Assembly: GCA_035772405.1 (NCBI GenBank)
Contig: JAYKKM010000439.1
Span: 3,788,501-3,852,500, forward strand
From: Chrysogorgia sp. JL179-B06
Taxonomy: Eukaryota; Cnidaria; Anthozoa; Scleralcyonacea; Chrysogorgiidae
Length of the DNA stretch: 64,000 bases
Direction: 5' to 3'
Under the pieces are notes generated by a model. The model saw only the letters and a program-made list of their open reading frames with translations. It was not told where the DNA came from and made no database searches. This document shows positions 52,064 to 64,000 of this stretch, piece by piece (within the stretch, counting starts at the first letter, position 1; every line of letters begins with the position of its first letter). The position numbers and the translations under genes are program-made.

Positions 52064-54863
52064 TTACATTAATATCCATTGGATTACATATTGCCAATAC
52101 ATTTTCCATAGGTACATTATTGTCCTCCTTTAGTTCATTGTCACGAATTTTACATCGTTGACACTCTCCGCCGATGTCGACAAAACTTTCACCTTTCGGA
52201 AATGATGAATCCCCCCAGCTGAGCAACATCTCTCGATTGAACTCCTCTTTCGTGTACAGCTGATATAATTTCGGAGAAAATAAACCCACCAGGGTCACCC
52301 AACCAATCACAAGACTGCAGCCTGAGAGCCAGTAAACGCGGGAAGTACTGTAATCATCATTGAGAAATGTCGCAAAGAACACGACCCACACAACACAAGT
52401 GAGGTACATTGTAATGCCAATGTACATGGCTTCGTTGAAATTTTTCGGAAAATGGCGAGTGAGGAAAGCGTAGACTGTGCAACAGAACAACAGGAAGACA
52501 TTATAGATGAAGTAAATGACAAATGCAGACCTTTCAAAGGTACATTCGAGGACCAACTCATTTCGTTCACGGTAAAACTTCTCAATGAGTTGAGGTGGAT
52601 CTGTGCTAAAGACAAGAGCACAGAAAACACCTTGAATTGCAATAAGAGCGACGGTTATGAGCAGAAGAGATCGACGACCTATTAGACCAACGGGATGTAT
52701 TCTTCGTAGTCGATTTGCATTTTTAAAAATTCTGTGAATCCTCCACATCTTCATCAGAAGTGGAGCATAGCAAATTGTGAAGGATATACTCATGATGAAT
52801 CGTCGGAAATAACAAAGATCGCGAGTGGGTTTCGCGAGGAAAAATAATGGGACCATAAAAATGACACAGATTCCACAAAACATAAAATAGCACATTTCAC
52901 GACCAGAAGCTTTGATGAGTCGATGTTCTCGGAATACGAAGAATACGCCAAATACGATCACATCTACAAGAATTCCAAGAATAGAGAAAAAAGCAAAAAA
53001 GATTGCTAATGGAGTATCTAGGTTGACATACTTCAACGGAAGCTTTGTACAACTGGATAATGTTTCGTCAGGAAAAAATCCTTCACCACATGATTGACAC
53101 GTGTTGTTTACAATTGCGTCATTTTTACGACATGCTTTACAATCCCAGCAGCACTTGTCCTCTCGTTGAATTATTATTTCGTTTCTACGGCAGTACGGTC
53201 TGCAGGTGGACAGCGGTAATGTTTTATTACCATTACCCCAGCGCACGTCAGATTGGTTGAAAAATAAGCTCCCTGTAATTGAACCGTTTCCATCCAATTT
53301 GCTCACCCATGAACCAACGTGAAAATAGTCATAAGAACCATTGTCCCAACGATAATTATACAAGGTATAATTTCCATCAACCTCTTGCCTTTTGTTAAAC
53401 TTTACTGCGAAATGAAATGCAGCATCTTCATAAGTCACATTTCTCAAAAATTCGAGAAGTAAAGTTCTGTTGAGAGGTTTCATTTTCTTGCAAATTTTAA
53501 ATATTCCTGGACAAAGATGGCGCTGTAATCCATCCAGTGCGTTCGCCATTGCTTGAACTGCGTTGATAACGACCTGAACTGGAGCAAGATCTTTGTAATT
53601 TGTATTTCTTTCATTACCAGAACATTTCTCAGTGTAGTTAGTTGGAACTGAAAAGTTATCAAGTTTACATTTATTTGTTTCTTGCCAGTATTCACCAATC
53701 CATTTCTTGTAATTTCTACTGTAATTATTGAAACGCAGACTTTGGAAATACTTTTCAAATACCGGAATTTTCTTCTCTCGATGTCCAAATGAAATTGTTC
53801 CATCAGCAATGTTCTCTAAATCTTTTGTAATATCTCCTCTGTTGCTCCACTCGAGACTGCCGACAAATGATAGTCGATTACTGCGTTGGTTTCTTTTTTT
53901 GGCTTTCAATAACCCATGTGAATCCCGTTGAATAGTTACCAGGACCACAACATTTGGCTGTTGGTCATCTCTGACTAACGCTTCAATAACATTATCAAAT
54001 TCTTGATCATGTGGAAAACGATTCAATAATAAATTATTTGCAATGCAGATATTATTTAACTTCAAAGCATTTCTCACTTCCTGTGCTCCAGTCTCTGGCC
54101 ATGTTCCAGTTGAATAAACAATTGAGACATAACTCCAATCCAGTCTTTTGAGAAGCTCCACCAATGCTGCAGCAAAGAAACTATCTGGTGGAACAGTACG
54201 GAAAAAGTAATTATAAACATCTTTATTACTAAGTTTTACTGTAAGAGAACCGTAGCTGATTTGTGGAATGCCAAATACTCGAAGAAAATTTGCAGCAATC
54301 ACAGAATTTCCACTTTTGAAAGCTCCAATAACTCCGGCAAACTCTGAACTGTTGGTTGTTGGTGACATAAGGGTTACTTTAATTAACTCTATAGTTTTGT
54401 CAGCTGTGATCGTCGGACTTCGGCATGTGTCGTAAATGATCGTTCCTAGTTTGATTCCGGGGAGAATATCATCTCTCTTGTTGATCTTGTCGATGGCATA
54501 CAACATGGCCTCCATGTACTGATAGCCAGGAATTTCACTAAACTCACCACACTCTTTTTCGTTTGAACCAATCTTATGTATTGGAAACAAACCACCGAGG
54601 ATAATATCACCATCTATCGTAAGAACTTCTAAAATTTAAAAACGAAATCAAACATCTTAGCTGTAAAATGATTCCCAATAATATATATTACTTGCCATCA
54701 TTATATTTTACAACTATAACAAAAGGACACTATACAAGTGGTTACACTAATTACAAAGCAAACCTAAAATTACATAAAAAGAATATCGGGTAAACGAATT
54801 ACCTTTTCTCGCCAAAACACTGAGAATTGAATAAGTTAAGACAAAGAATCTAAGAAATGCCAT
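52053..54863 (-). CDS. class C GPCR, metabotropic-glutamate-receptor-like, 2 exons
   Basis: Exon 1 is 54863-54803 (ATG, signal peptide FLRFFVLTYSILSVLA). After a 174-bp intron, exon 2 is 54628-52053; 878 aa. The Venus-flytrap domain starts GDIILGGLFPIHKIG and spans about residues 28-490. The cysteine-rich NCD3G linker is near 500-560 (CRPYCRRNEII, CCWDCKACRKND, CQSCGEGFFPDE). Seven TM segments follow (from FFAFFSILGILVDVIVFGVF to WLSGCSLVIGWVTLVGLF), with class C motifs HFPKNFNEAMYI and FSPKLYQLY. The TM3 and ECL2 cysteines are present. The C-tail is short, about 70 residues. By alignment from memory to mGluR1, Arg78 becomes Tyr, Tyr74 Pro, Tyr236 Trp and Asp318 Leu, while Asp208 and Arg323 remain, so glutamate may not be the ligand. 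It should act at the plasma membrane through G proteins. The near-intronless body suggests a retro-derived lineage expansion (inference). Confidence 0.96.
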
Positions 54864-56270
54864 GATTCCTCCTGTTATATTCAAAATTTGAGAAAGGAAA
54901 AATGTTAAAATATAATTCAAGTAATTATAGCTAGTTGAGAATTACGAATTCATGTTCAATCATACCGAAAAATTATGCCACGCTCTAACTTCATGTTATA
55001 AGTAACTCGTTAGCTTTACGTGAATCATTTCAGATATGTCAGCTTCTTACTCGATGGGAATGTTATCATTGATCAGATTACAAAAACAATATCTGAGATA
55101 CTTTCCGCGTCTTTTAATAATTATTTGAATTACAAAGCTACTACTACAACAACTGAATTATCGTATAACTAGGAAAACCTTAGAGCTAATATTGTTACTT
55201 TTTGGATTTCCTCTGAGCCCAATATTACTTCAATGTTGAATTCAATGTTGGGCGAGACTGAAGGTCGAGCCTAATATTGTAAATCGAGACTTAAATATTT
55301 TGTAATATTGAGCGAAAATGAATCCAATAGGTGTTTTATTATATCAAACAAAATATCTTAAACACAAAGATGTTTCTTCGCACGTAAACAGTCCAAAGGT
55401 TGCTGTCCAATATGTTGCTGTCCTACATCGTAAAATATTGCACTGTCACGTGATGCTAATAGCGACAATTGATTGGATGATTATATGTGAGGCTATAATA
55501 ATACTCAAAAAAAACATTTGTTAGCCCCAGATGGGAACCCATAATCTTCTGATCATCAGTGAGACGCTGTAACCTACATTGAGCAATTGTTAACAATTAT
55601 GTTATTAGCATTTCCAACTGTACTTTTAAACAAGTCAGGAATTGGCAGTGAGTATTTTTGCAAGGAGAATGGCAACCTTTTACATCAAAGTATGTGTCTT
55701 CATTAGTCCTAATATAACAATCTTCTCAGAGAATTACTTTGATGAACCATTCCTTTATATAATATTGAATAATACACAAAATAATAAAAAATAAGTTTAA
55801 TTATTTCATTGATTAAAATTACTTTTCTCCTTACGGGATGAAAATTGTGTGAATTGATCCTATTATACAAACGTAACCTGAGAGACGGGATTGTAAGAAC
55901 TATCAATCTAGTACCGTGACAAGGTGTTAAAAAATAGGGGCAGCTGTGGATTGCTAGCTCCCAATCATTGAGTAAGCGGTTATTTTTAACGTTTTCGCCG
56001 AGTTCAGGAAGAATGGGTCTAATATCTACTGTGACGTGTTCCAGAACATGCAGCATCTGGTTAGGAGTTCTGTAGTGTTTATTTCGTTGAAAGATTTTAT
56101 TGTACGACTCGATAAATGCGAAAAAATGCCAGGTAGATACGCTGTAATAGTACTCGGAATATACAAGAACGCGTATACCTTCTTGTCATACTGTTTTACG
56201 GCGAACTCGAAGACACTTCAATATGCTGCGAGCATTTTACTATCGATGATTTCAACTGTGGGACACCAGA
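54864..56270. other. upstream flank of the GPCR gene; no secure feature
   Basis: Presumed promoter of the GPCR. A minus-strand 115-codon frame at 55709-56056 has no recognisable family and may belong to LINE s equence that begins downstream on the plus strand. Confidence 0.35.
55522..55590 (-). repeat. tRNA-like remnant
   Basis: The minus strand shows TAGGTTACAGCGTCTCACTG and later GGGTTCCCATCTGGGGC, a B-box-like segment. There is no complete tRNA fold. Confidence 0.35.
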
Positions 56271-56279
56271 TGTAAGTGG

Positions 56280-57500
56280 TTGTGGCTTCAAATCGGTACC
56301 ACTAATGATGACCTTCGTCACGATGACAGCTTCGTCAATGAGAATTCTTATACTGAAATGTCTCAGTTAGATTACCATCAAGAGTTTAATGCCCGTAGGT
56401 TGATAAAGCGATCTGCTACGGGTCCTGACCATCTTCCTTACTGGATAAATGGAAAGATTTTACTGACATTCTTTCTTCAGTGGTTATGAAACTCTGGAAC
56501 CAATGCTTAGCCACATCTATCTGACCTACATCGTAGAAAATCGCAAAAATAAATCCTACTCCAAAAGTTGATATCCGCAAGATAAAGACGGATTTCAGGG
56601 GTATAAATATCACACCTGACACCTGTCATAGCCAGAGCATTTGAGAGAACTGTCTACCCTAATTTCTCCAGAGATATATTGGAAGATGAAATGTGGGACA
56701 TGCACTCAATTCGCTTATCGTACAGGTGGAAGTTGTATTGATTCACTGCTTAAAATCCAACACTTTCATCTAAAAGCCATCGATAACTGGAATAGTAAAG
56801 AAGTAACTATTTTCAATGGATTTTAGCAAGGCCTTTGACAGTGTCAGATATAAGGTATTAAGGTGAAAAGCTCTGGGCCACTCAACTAAACCCATACATA
56901 GTTAATTGGACCTGAACTTTTTAAAATATACTAGGAAGCACAGGATCGTTTATAATGGAATGGTATGTGAATGGTTGATGGTTAACAAGGGAACAACACA
57001 GGGAAGTGATCTTAAGAAAAAGGCAAGGCTGCTTTAGATAAATATCCAGACGAATGCAGGAACTATGTGAAAAAACTCTCAAGATGATTCTTCAACTTAC
57101 TTAGATCAATGTATGAACTGGACAGCAACAAACAATAAGCTACGCCTATGTAACACGTCAAAATGTAAAGAACTGGTTTTAAAGAAATCTGGCAGAGCAG
57201 AGCAAAGTATCTCACCGAACATTATGAATGTTATGTGTATGTTTCAAATTAAAGCTACTGGGTATAACCTTCCAGTCTAACTGTAAATTTACTGAGCATG
57301 TCAAGAATATTCTATATATATTATATATGGAGCAAATAAAAGCTTATATCTGCATTCACTAAGAAAAGAAGGACTCTAGCTGCCAACATGCGTTAGACTA
57401 TTCAACTCTCTTGTAATGTCTAAAATAAAGTATGGACTATCTGTGTATGGTTCCTCTACATCAGACCTACAGTACAATACTTTCTACAGGTAACTAGAAA
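56280..57500 (+). mobile_element. LINE reverse-transcriptase relic
   Basis: Frame fragments in order: IKRSATGPDHLPYWI, KIKTDFRGINITPVIARAFE, RDILEDEMWDMHS / AYRTGGSCIDSLLKIQHFHL, FSKAFDSVRYKVL, NKGTTQGSDL, TSKCKELVLKKSGRAEQSIS, LLGITFQSNCKFTEHVKNI. This is an almost full-length RT domain of one CR1-like family with many frameshifts. It lies upstream of the GPCR gene. Confidence 0.85.
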
Positions 57501-57514
57501 TACGAATCCGCAAT

Positions 57515-57900
57515 AATCCCCTCGCTCGCCTTTTCTATCCCCCTACGGGAATTTCCCCATCCATGGTGCCCAGACCTCGCACGCCGTGGCGGCCGTGTAT
57601 TTGTGTTTGGCAAAAATTCACAGTTTGCTCGTTATCTCGGCCAATACTTAACCGATTTAAACTCTGAAAACAGATTTGGAATTAGCGAATCAACATACAT
57701 AACATACGTGTCTACTATATTACGAGAACGTGAATACCATTCGTAAAAATGGTTTATGTACTTAGAAATTAGTCGGCTTGGTCGGCTATAAGCCGGTCAC
57801 TTCGTCGTATATTATTTCGAATATCTGGATCAATATATAACCGTTTTCAATTCTGAAAACAGATTTGGAATTAGCGAGTCAAAATACATACTTGGACTTC
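57515..57900 (+). repeat. dispersed repeat family copy 3 (with a partial second copy)
   Basis: Shares GGTGCCCAGACCTCGCACGC, TCGGCCAATACTTAACCGAT and TTTGGAATTAGCGAATCAAC with copies at 28680 and 60255. The block CAGATTTGGAATTAGCGAG recurs at 57862. Confidence 0.75.
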
Positions 57901-57959
57901 TATTTCCTCAAAAAACTATGTCTCTTTTTGAAAAAAAACCTTTGATCAAATGCTGAGTA

Positions 57960-58362
57960 TCTAGTTACCAGGACCAAATTTTCCGATGTCGCGCGGATGG
58001 CCGTTGACGCATATATACATAAATAAACTCGATCCGAGATCAGGATCCGCTAGCATCTCGTGATAAGGGACTAAACGCCGGTCGATATTGGCACCAGTTG
58101 TTAAGGAATCATCAAGGCGTTTGCATAAAACGAACTCTGTAAGGCCAAAATGTAATACAGAGCGTTTGCCAGAGAGCTATTTTAACAGACTTATTTTTAT
58201 ATATAATTTAATTGTAGATTGATGTTGATAGGTTAATTTATAAACGGCATGCATATCACTTTTATTATTTTATAACCATGTTCTTATTTCCATGTTGTAA
58301 ATTTGATATGTAATTTATCAAATGTGATTAAAGACCAATTATTATTATTATTATTATTAAAA
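57960..58362 (+). mobile_element. probable LINE 3' UTR with (ATT)n tail
   Basis: A 400-bp non-coding stretch ends GTGATTAAAGACCA followed by (ATT)6-7, the usual 3' end of CR1/L2-like LINEs. No ORF2 text is left. Confidence 0.5.
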
Positions 58363-59580
58363 CTTAAACCAAACAAGAACTGACTCACTAAACCGCTTGC
58401 ATAGTCTGATGATAAGAATCTCATGGTATAACCTCTTGTTATTGATCTATAGCAAACAGTATACCATTCTGCACGCGTAAAAGAGCAGTTTCAGTAGTGA
58501 TATGCCCGATAGGCTGATTGAAATCTTGGATAGAGATTTATTTTTCTATATTTCTAGGTTATTTATACTCTGCATTCAACAATAAGGACTGGGAGCTAAA
58601 CTGGAATATTCAGCAGCGAAGAGCGTGGCTGATAAATGGAATAAATGTGCTTATTATAAATTCAAGGATGATGTATAGTGAACTGTTTTGGAATGTATTT
58701 GTATACACCAGTGGTACTATTATTTGATAAATCCCTCTGTACGCAACCCTATATTATCAACGTGACATATAATTAGCAAATTAAAAATTTCCTCTTCCAA
58801 TGATAGATTAAAGTCATAAGACATAATAGATACAAAATAATCAATGTATATGGTTCTTAAAAACAACAACTATGACTTACTCATGCTATACCTGGATCTT
58901 GTTTCTTGTGAATTTCTCTACAAATGTGCTAGTGTTCAGTTAAATTGGTAGCTAGTTTTGTTCTTCATCAGTGATCCATGAGAATTTCCGGGTTAACTTT
59001 ATTGCGAGTTCCTCAGTACACTCGTGCATTTCACTTTCATGTTTTCAGGAATCCTTTATCTCTTTCGCTTCTCTAGTTCATCGTCATTTATAAATAATCT
59101 TTACAACTACTTTTGGATGTATTCTCGTTTTGTCCTTCTTTTAAATTTCGTCATATTTCGTCATATTGAGATCAATTTTGTCATAATGAGATCCAATATG
59201 ATCAACTCAAATAAAAATACGGAATAGCCATCATTATACGATTTGATCAAATGCATGTAAAAGAGTTAAACCCCGTTCGGCAAAACAAAATCCGCTATAC
59301 TTATTCTGTTTTATTATATATACTTTAAACATCTCAATGACACTGCTTCATTATCACCGTAGTCAATTAAGAATAAAACTTTTTATTTGTGCTCGGCCAG
59401 CTGTTTGCGTATGCTGAATTTACTATCGACCAGTGCCCCCAATTATGATTGGCTGCAGTTATATTAATTATATGTAATTATGAAAGTCCTAATTTTGGTT
59501 AATTTCAAAACTATGAGTAAAATAGTTATTCTTACATTTACATATGAACATATTACGTAAAAATGTAACCCCTTTCGTGA
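58363..59580. other. no recognised feature
   Basis: AT-rich. A short minus-strand open stretch near 59030-58940 (HECTEELAIKLTRKFSWITD) is protein-like but unplaced. Confidence 0.35.
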
Positions 59581-59589
59581 TATATTTTG

Positions 59590-59690
59590 AACTTTGGTCA
59601 ATATTTAATTCTGAAAACTGATTTGGAATTACCGAGTCTAAATACATAACATATATGTGTCTTTTATATTGCACGAAAGTGCCTTGCCAT
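59590..59690 (+). repeat. dispersed repeat family copy 4 (partial)
   Basis: Contains TTTGGTCAATATTTAATTCT, GATTTGGAATTACCGAGTCT and ATACATAACATATATGTG. Confidence 0.7.
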
Positions 59691-59945
59691 GAGTATTTGC
59701 ATATTCACATGTTCAATGCATGTTTTTCGAGCACAATGAAATGTGAATGAATATAATATTAACTAACGGCATTGCAGAAAAATTCGTAATGAAAAGCTGG
59801 CCGTTGAGAGAGATTGTTATATAAGAGTTTGAGATCTCAAAACGTGAGATTTCCAAAGCTTTTGAATGTGGATGAAGTATTTTAACAACGCAAAAGTTGA
59901 GTGAACAGTACAATAAAATGTCAGTTTTCACGCATATATCGTTAC

Positions 59946-59999
59946 TTCTTCCTCGCGTCCTCTATATTCCTCGAGTTCTTCGTCTTCATCATACGCCAT
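59946..59999 (-). CDS. possible first coding exon, unidentified gene
   Basis: AAAGATGG context, then MAYDEDEELEEYRGREEE and GTAACG as a possible donor. A strongly acidic N-terminus with a good start context looks real, but I found no matching second exon within the lower coordinates. It could be an isolated chance frame. Confidence 0.25.
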
Positions 60000-60254
60000 C
60001 TTTCAGCGTGTTCTATCGGTTCTTATGGATAGAATATGGATAGAATAGAGGCTCGAGAAAATAGTACTTTTAACTGAGTTAGTCTAAAATAGGAAACTAT
60101 TATACTATACCAATTAGCGGTAGCCCGTCAGACCAAGAAGTTACTTTTAAAGTTCGCCTGAATCGTTTATCGGCCTGCGCCAGTCAAGAGAATGCCACTG
60201 TCTGAAACTAGCGCATTAAATTCTCTGCAACATATGTAAATTTACTAGAAACAC

Positions 60255-60515
60255 GTATCCGCAATAACGAGGGGTTATTTACCCCCTAGCATTTCATCCT
60301 AACCCCACTGCGGGATATTCCCCAACCATGGTCCCCAGACCTCGCACGTCGTGTATTTGTAGAGGCAATTTGTCGTAGATTTTGAACGTTATATCGGCCA
60401 ATATTTACTCAATTTTAATTCTGAAAATAGAATTGGAATTAACGAGTCTAAATACATAAAATGTATTTAGAAAAATGTAGAAATTAATCCGCAATCAGGT
60501 GGCCGCTTCGACGTC
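60255..60515 (+). repeat. dispersed repeat family copy 5
   Basis: GGTCCCCAGACCTCGCACGT, TATCGGCCAATATTTACTC, GAATTGGAATTAACGAGTCT and ATACATAAAATG match the other copies in order. Confidence 0.75.
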
Positions 60516-60677
60516 GTACAGGGGCGTTGCCAAGGGGGGGGGGGGACTGTGTGGGACAAGCCCCCCAACTTTTCTTCAAGATCAATTTTGAAATTCTTCT
60601 AAATCCGGCGAGAAACGCTTTTTTTTTTGGAAGAACTTCTGCTGGAAACCAAGCTGATCATATACATATACATATAC

Positions 60678-60826
<149 letters not shown>

Positions 60827-60839
60827 ATATAATAATATT

Positions 60840-61390
60840 AATTCAGGAATCTGAATAGAATAGAATAGAATTAGAATATAGTAATGTGGAATAAATGTTG
60901 AGTTGAAATAGAAATATTTAGATAAAAATGTTTTAGCTTAGTTTTGTAGTACTGTAAATTAGAGGACTGCTTTAGTGCAATAGTCAATGAGTTCCAGTCT
61001 GACACTGAGTAGTAGGTGAATTGTTGTTTGCCCCAGTTCGTACGTGGCGTGGGAGGTAGAGTTCATAAAGCTGACGTGTTTTGTAGCTGTGAATCTGAGC
61101 GTTCTTTTTAAGGTTGAAGTCTACATGTTGATAGAGGCATTTAAAAATAGAAACACAACGGTGTTATCGTCGGCGAAGATAAAGTGGTTTCCACTTTAGA
61201 GTATTCAGAGATTCAGTAGCAGATGAGTAACGGGGAAGTTATGTTGTAAAATCTGTAGGTGGTCTATTAGTATAGAATTGTTTTTGTCTTCCCATACGAT
61301 GTCACTGTAGTCAAACAGAGGGAGTACTACTTTTATCTGAGCATGATTCTTTCGAAGCGTGTCGTTTGCCCAAACGGCTGTCATGTTCAC
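60840..61390 (-). mobile_element. LINE RT C-terminal relic
   Basis: QIKVVLPLFDYSDIVWEDKN and IDHLQILQHNFPVTHLLLN read on the minus strand at 61390-61205. Frame-shifted HVDFNLKKNAQIHSYKTRQL and QFTYYSVSDWNSLTIALKQS follow toward 60960. 5' truncated. Confidence 0.8.
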
Positions 61391-61399
61391 CCGCTGAAT

Positions 61400-62220
61400 C
61401 GACGGCTGAATCGAAGGTTGAATCTACGGCTCACTAGCTGCTCTCCTACAAATTTGACGAGACTACGAGATTCGAAATTTGCGTCTAGCCTGCACACCAG
61501 CCCGTTCAATATAAGATATCAATGTTAGTACACGACACACTTGATGGATGTTCTGCAATTGTATTTCTAGAACTATGGGAAAATACGCTTGTACTAGTAA
61601 TAAAGAACAGTACAAAAATTATATATTTTCCGCGACAAATTTTTAATTTTTACAATTTTTTAATTTTTACGCGACGTGTTTGAAGTACAGCTTTAAATAT
61701 AACTATCATGTATTGTGATGGTCAGTCAGGTCAGAAAATGTAGTTCAATAATAAGAGTATTGCAGCGACGATGTGCAGGCAACGCTTGTTATTTACCGTA
61801 GGCCGTCTCTAATTACAATATGAATGCGAAGTTATGATCACGGCACAGCAGATATATAAATTTAGGGTAGGCGTTTACATTTTATCGGTTAGGGCCATCG
61901 TTGCGTCTTCGAAAGAGTACGTATAGATAGACATATTATTTATATATGCGACGGTGCTTCCGTATCAACTTTTGTGGCGAAGAAGTGATGCGGCGCTCCG
62001 CTGTTAGGAAGTGGTACATCTGCTGTCTGGTGTTGTATCGATTATTGCGATGCTCCGATTATAAACAAAAACAGTGAATTGTTGCAACATTTCGGTCAAG
62101 TTTATTCAAAATTGAATCATGTAGGAAAAAACCCGCTTTGTACACTAACTGACATATCCTTTGCCCTGTTGCGGACGGAAACTGTTTACATTTGCACCGA
62201 ATAAAGCATTTCGGAACGAA
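61400..62220. other. no recognised feature
   Basis: Short tandem CGACGGCTGAATCGAAGG near 61397-61430; otherwise no coding text. Confidence 0.4.
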
Positions 62221-62228
62221 GCATAAAG

Positions 62229-62593
62229 CTATATATATCTGATATAATGGAAACGTAGCATTATAGTTCCCTTTAGTCGACTGTGCTTCCAATATGTTGC
62301 GGATGACATACTGTATATGAAAATATAAGTTATATAAGAACACAAGTTTTACATAGAGCTAGATTAAAGTAAAAATATTACCTTTTTTCCGGTTTCTTTA
62401 TCAGTTTGCCGACTATGAAGTTAGATTCAAGGAAATACCACATGTAGGTATCAAATTCTTCCGGTATCGAGTTGCGCAATGCACGAACACTCTTTGTTCT
62501 GGCTGGTTCACATGAAAAAGTAGAAGGTATGAATGGATGCTTTTTAGAGCTCAGCTTGAACTGTAAATAATCTTTCCAAATGCAGTGAGTCAT
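62229..62593 (-). CDS. possible small two-exon gene, unidentified
   Basis: Exon 1 62593-62382 (ATG, MTHCIWKDYLQFKLSSKKHP, ARTKSVRALRNSIPEEFDTY, MWYFLESNFIVGKLIKKPEK) ends AAAAAG|GTAATA. Exon 2 62310-62229 follows CATATACAG and ends with TAG; 97 aa together. TTATTTACAG at 62572-62563 could instead be an acceptor, which would make this an internal exon of a longer gene. Family not recognised; a transposon source is possible. Confidence 0.25.
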
Positions 62594-62819
62594 TCCGTTT
62601 CGAAATAAATTATACTAAATTTTTCTAGAACACTCGAGACTCGTTATGGTCTGTTTAAGCTCTGGAGCCTTTGTCAGATGACAGAAAGGCCTTTAATTGC
62701 CTGAAACGATAAACCTTCTACACACTATCTCGGCAATAAACGACTTTTATATTATTAATTATTAACAGCTCAAATTACAACGCAAAAATACAACATAGCC
62801 AATATTATTAAATTTAAGA

Positions 62820-63020
62820 TAGAGCGTATATATGTCTGGACTTCGTTATTTTGGCATTTATACATCAGTACCGCCTTGTACTTGAATATTTGTATTCTTC
62901 GGATATTAATCTTATGCCATTTTAACTTTTTTTTAAACATCCACAGATGGCGTTGTGTTATCTTCTTTCAGGATAATTCTTGCAGCACGATTTTTTAATC
63001 TTTGAAGTTTATCGATTTAT
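62820..63020 (-). mobile_element. LINE RT relic
   Basis: Minus-strand LQRLKNRAARIILKEDNTTP, SVDV and then HKINIRRIQIFKYKAVLMYK match the LQ-RAARIIL / KAVLMYK landmarks of the ORF2 C-terminal half. Confidence 0.7.
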
Positions 63021-63448
63021 CACTCGACGAGGTTTCTTAGGAAATATTTCGTTCTGATGCATCATCACTGTTACTCGACACACTAGACGACATGTTATTT
63101 AACTTATGTACGATACTTAATACCAATACGTATGAAAATGTTGTTGTTGCATCGAGCAGTGCACTTCCAACACATATTGCGCATTTCTGCCTGCATGTAC
63201 TTCAGCGTTGAGGTATATGTCCTACTTGTGACGTCGCGAGCATAGCATATATGGCGGAAAAATTTGCATATCGCCCTCAAATGATAGATAAACAAAGGAT
63301 AGATAAACAAAACCTAACATAAGATAAATTATATATCAAATTGCTCCGGGAATAATAAACGTTTTTTAAAGTTTTTCTAAAATGATTCTCATATGGTATT
63401 TATATATATATATATATATATACCCATATATATACCCATATCTAGATT

Positions 63449-63608
<160 letters not shown>

Positions 63609-63894
63609 GTATAATATATATACTATATGTAATGTTTAAAACGCGAGCAGCAGTGTTTTATCAGATAGCTTAAAAAACGACCAGCATTTGGTAAGTTCGT
63701 TGGCGTAGTAATTTTGAAAAATAACGTTGTCTATAAGCCGAGAAAATCAAAGCTAAAGTTTATGTAAATTAGGATGAATCTTTATCACATATAAAGATAC
63801 GACACGGTGGTGATTTTCCTTTGTGTTTTCTTCATGCATTATTAATGAGTTTTTTTAAATATATATATATATATACGTTATATATACGTATGTA

Positions 63895-63906
63895 TATATG
63901 TACTTG

Positions 63907-63980
<74 letters not shown>
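63895..63980. repeat. (TA)n microsatellite
   Basis: About 35 to 40 TA units near the window end, after TACGTATGTATATATG-type diverged units. Confidence 0.9.
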
Positions 63981-63982
<2 letters not shown>

Positions 63983-64000
63983 TTCACTTCGGTGTTGTTG

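Overview
This window is AT-rich animal genomic DNA. It has intron-split genes, GT-AG splice sites and long introns packed with transposon relics, plus (TA)n microsatellites, TTAGGG-like interstitial blocks and dozens of fold-back elements. Gene content and repeats (Penelope, CR1/L2-like LINEs, Gypsy, BEL/Pao, PIF/Harbinger, hAT, Tc1, tRNA-like SINEs) fit a marine invertebrate. A cnidarian is my best guess, but the species cannot be read from the sequence.

Four host genes could be rebuilt exon by exon with consistent splice phases. (1) 92-11470, minus: a DEPDC1/DEPDC1B-like protein (DEP domain plus RhoGAP-like region), nine proposed exons. (2) 11747-32064, plus: METTL1, the tRNA m7G46 methyltransferase, complete in eight exons (247 aa). 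Genes 1 and 2 are head to head and share a 276-bp bidirectional promoter. (3) 33900-45037, minus: an S49 (SppA/SohB-type) serine peptidase in four exons (279 aa), closest in character to alphaproteobacterial enzymes, with the Ser-Lys dyad intact. (4) 52053-54863, minus: a complete mGluR-like class C GPCR in two exons (878 aa), with several glutamate-contact positions changed.

The rest is mostly mobile DNA. DEPDC1 introns hold a hAT relic split by a LINE, a tRNA-like piece, a palindrome with hammerhead-like motifs on both strands, and a LINE 3' end. METTL1 introns hold an 8-bp-TSD MITE, a MITE inside a MITE, a decayed Gypsy element split by a 5'-truncated LINE with a clean TSD, a Penelope 3' end, a tRNA-like SINE, further LINEs and a 20-bp minisatellite that ends in inverted copies. 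S49 introns hold a Tc1-type deletion derivative, a pogo-like MITE, a LINE piece, a 1-kb TA-flanked fold-back and an 8-bp-TSD MITE. From 45 to 52 kb there are a Harbinger deletion derivative, Gypsy and BEL relics and TTAA fold-backs. The GPCR 3' flank is tandemly duplicated. From 55 to 64 kb there are LINE relics, a dispersed ~0.25-kb repeat and, at 63449-63507, a canonical type I hammerhead ribozyme between (TA)n tracts.

Several short coding-like exons (21.2, 45.1, 48.7-49.3, 59.9 and 62.2-62.6 kb) are reported as weak candidates. No rRNA, intact tRNA or CRISPR array was seen.
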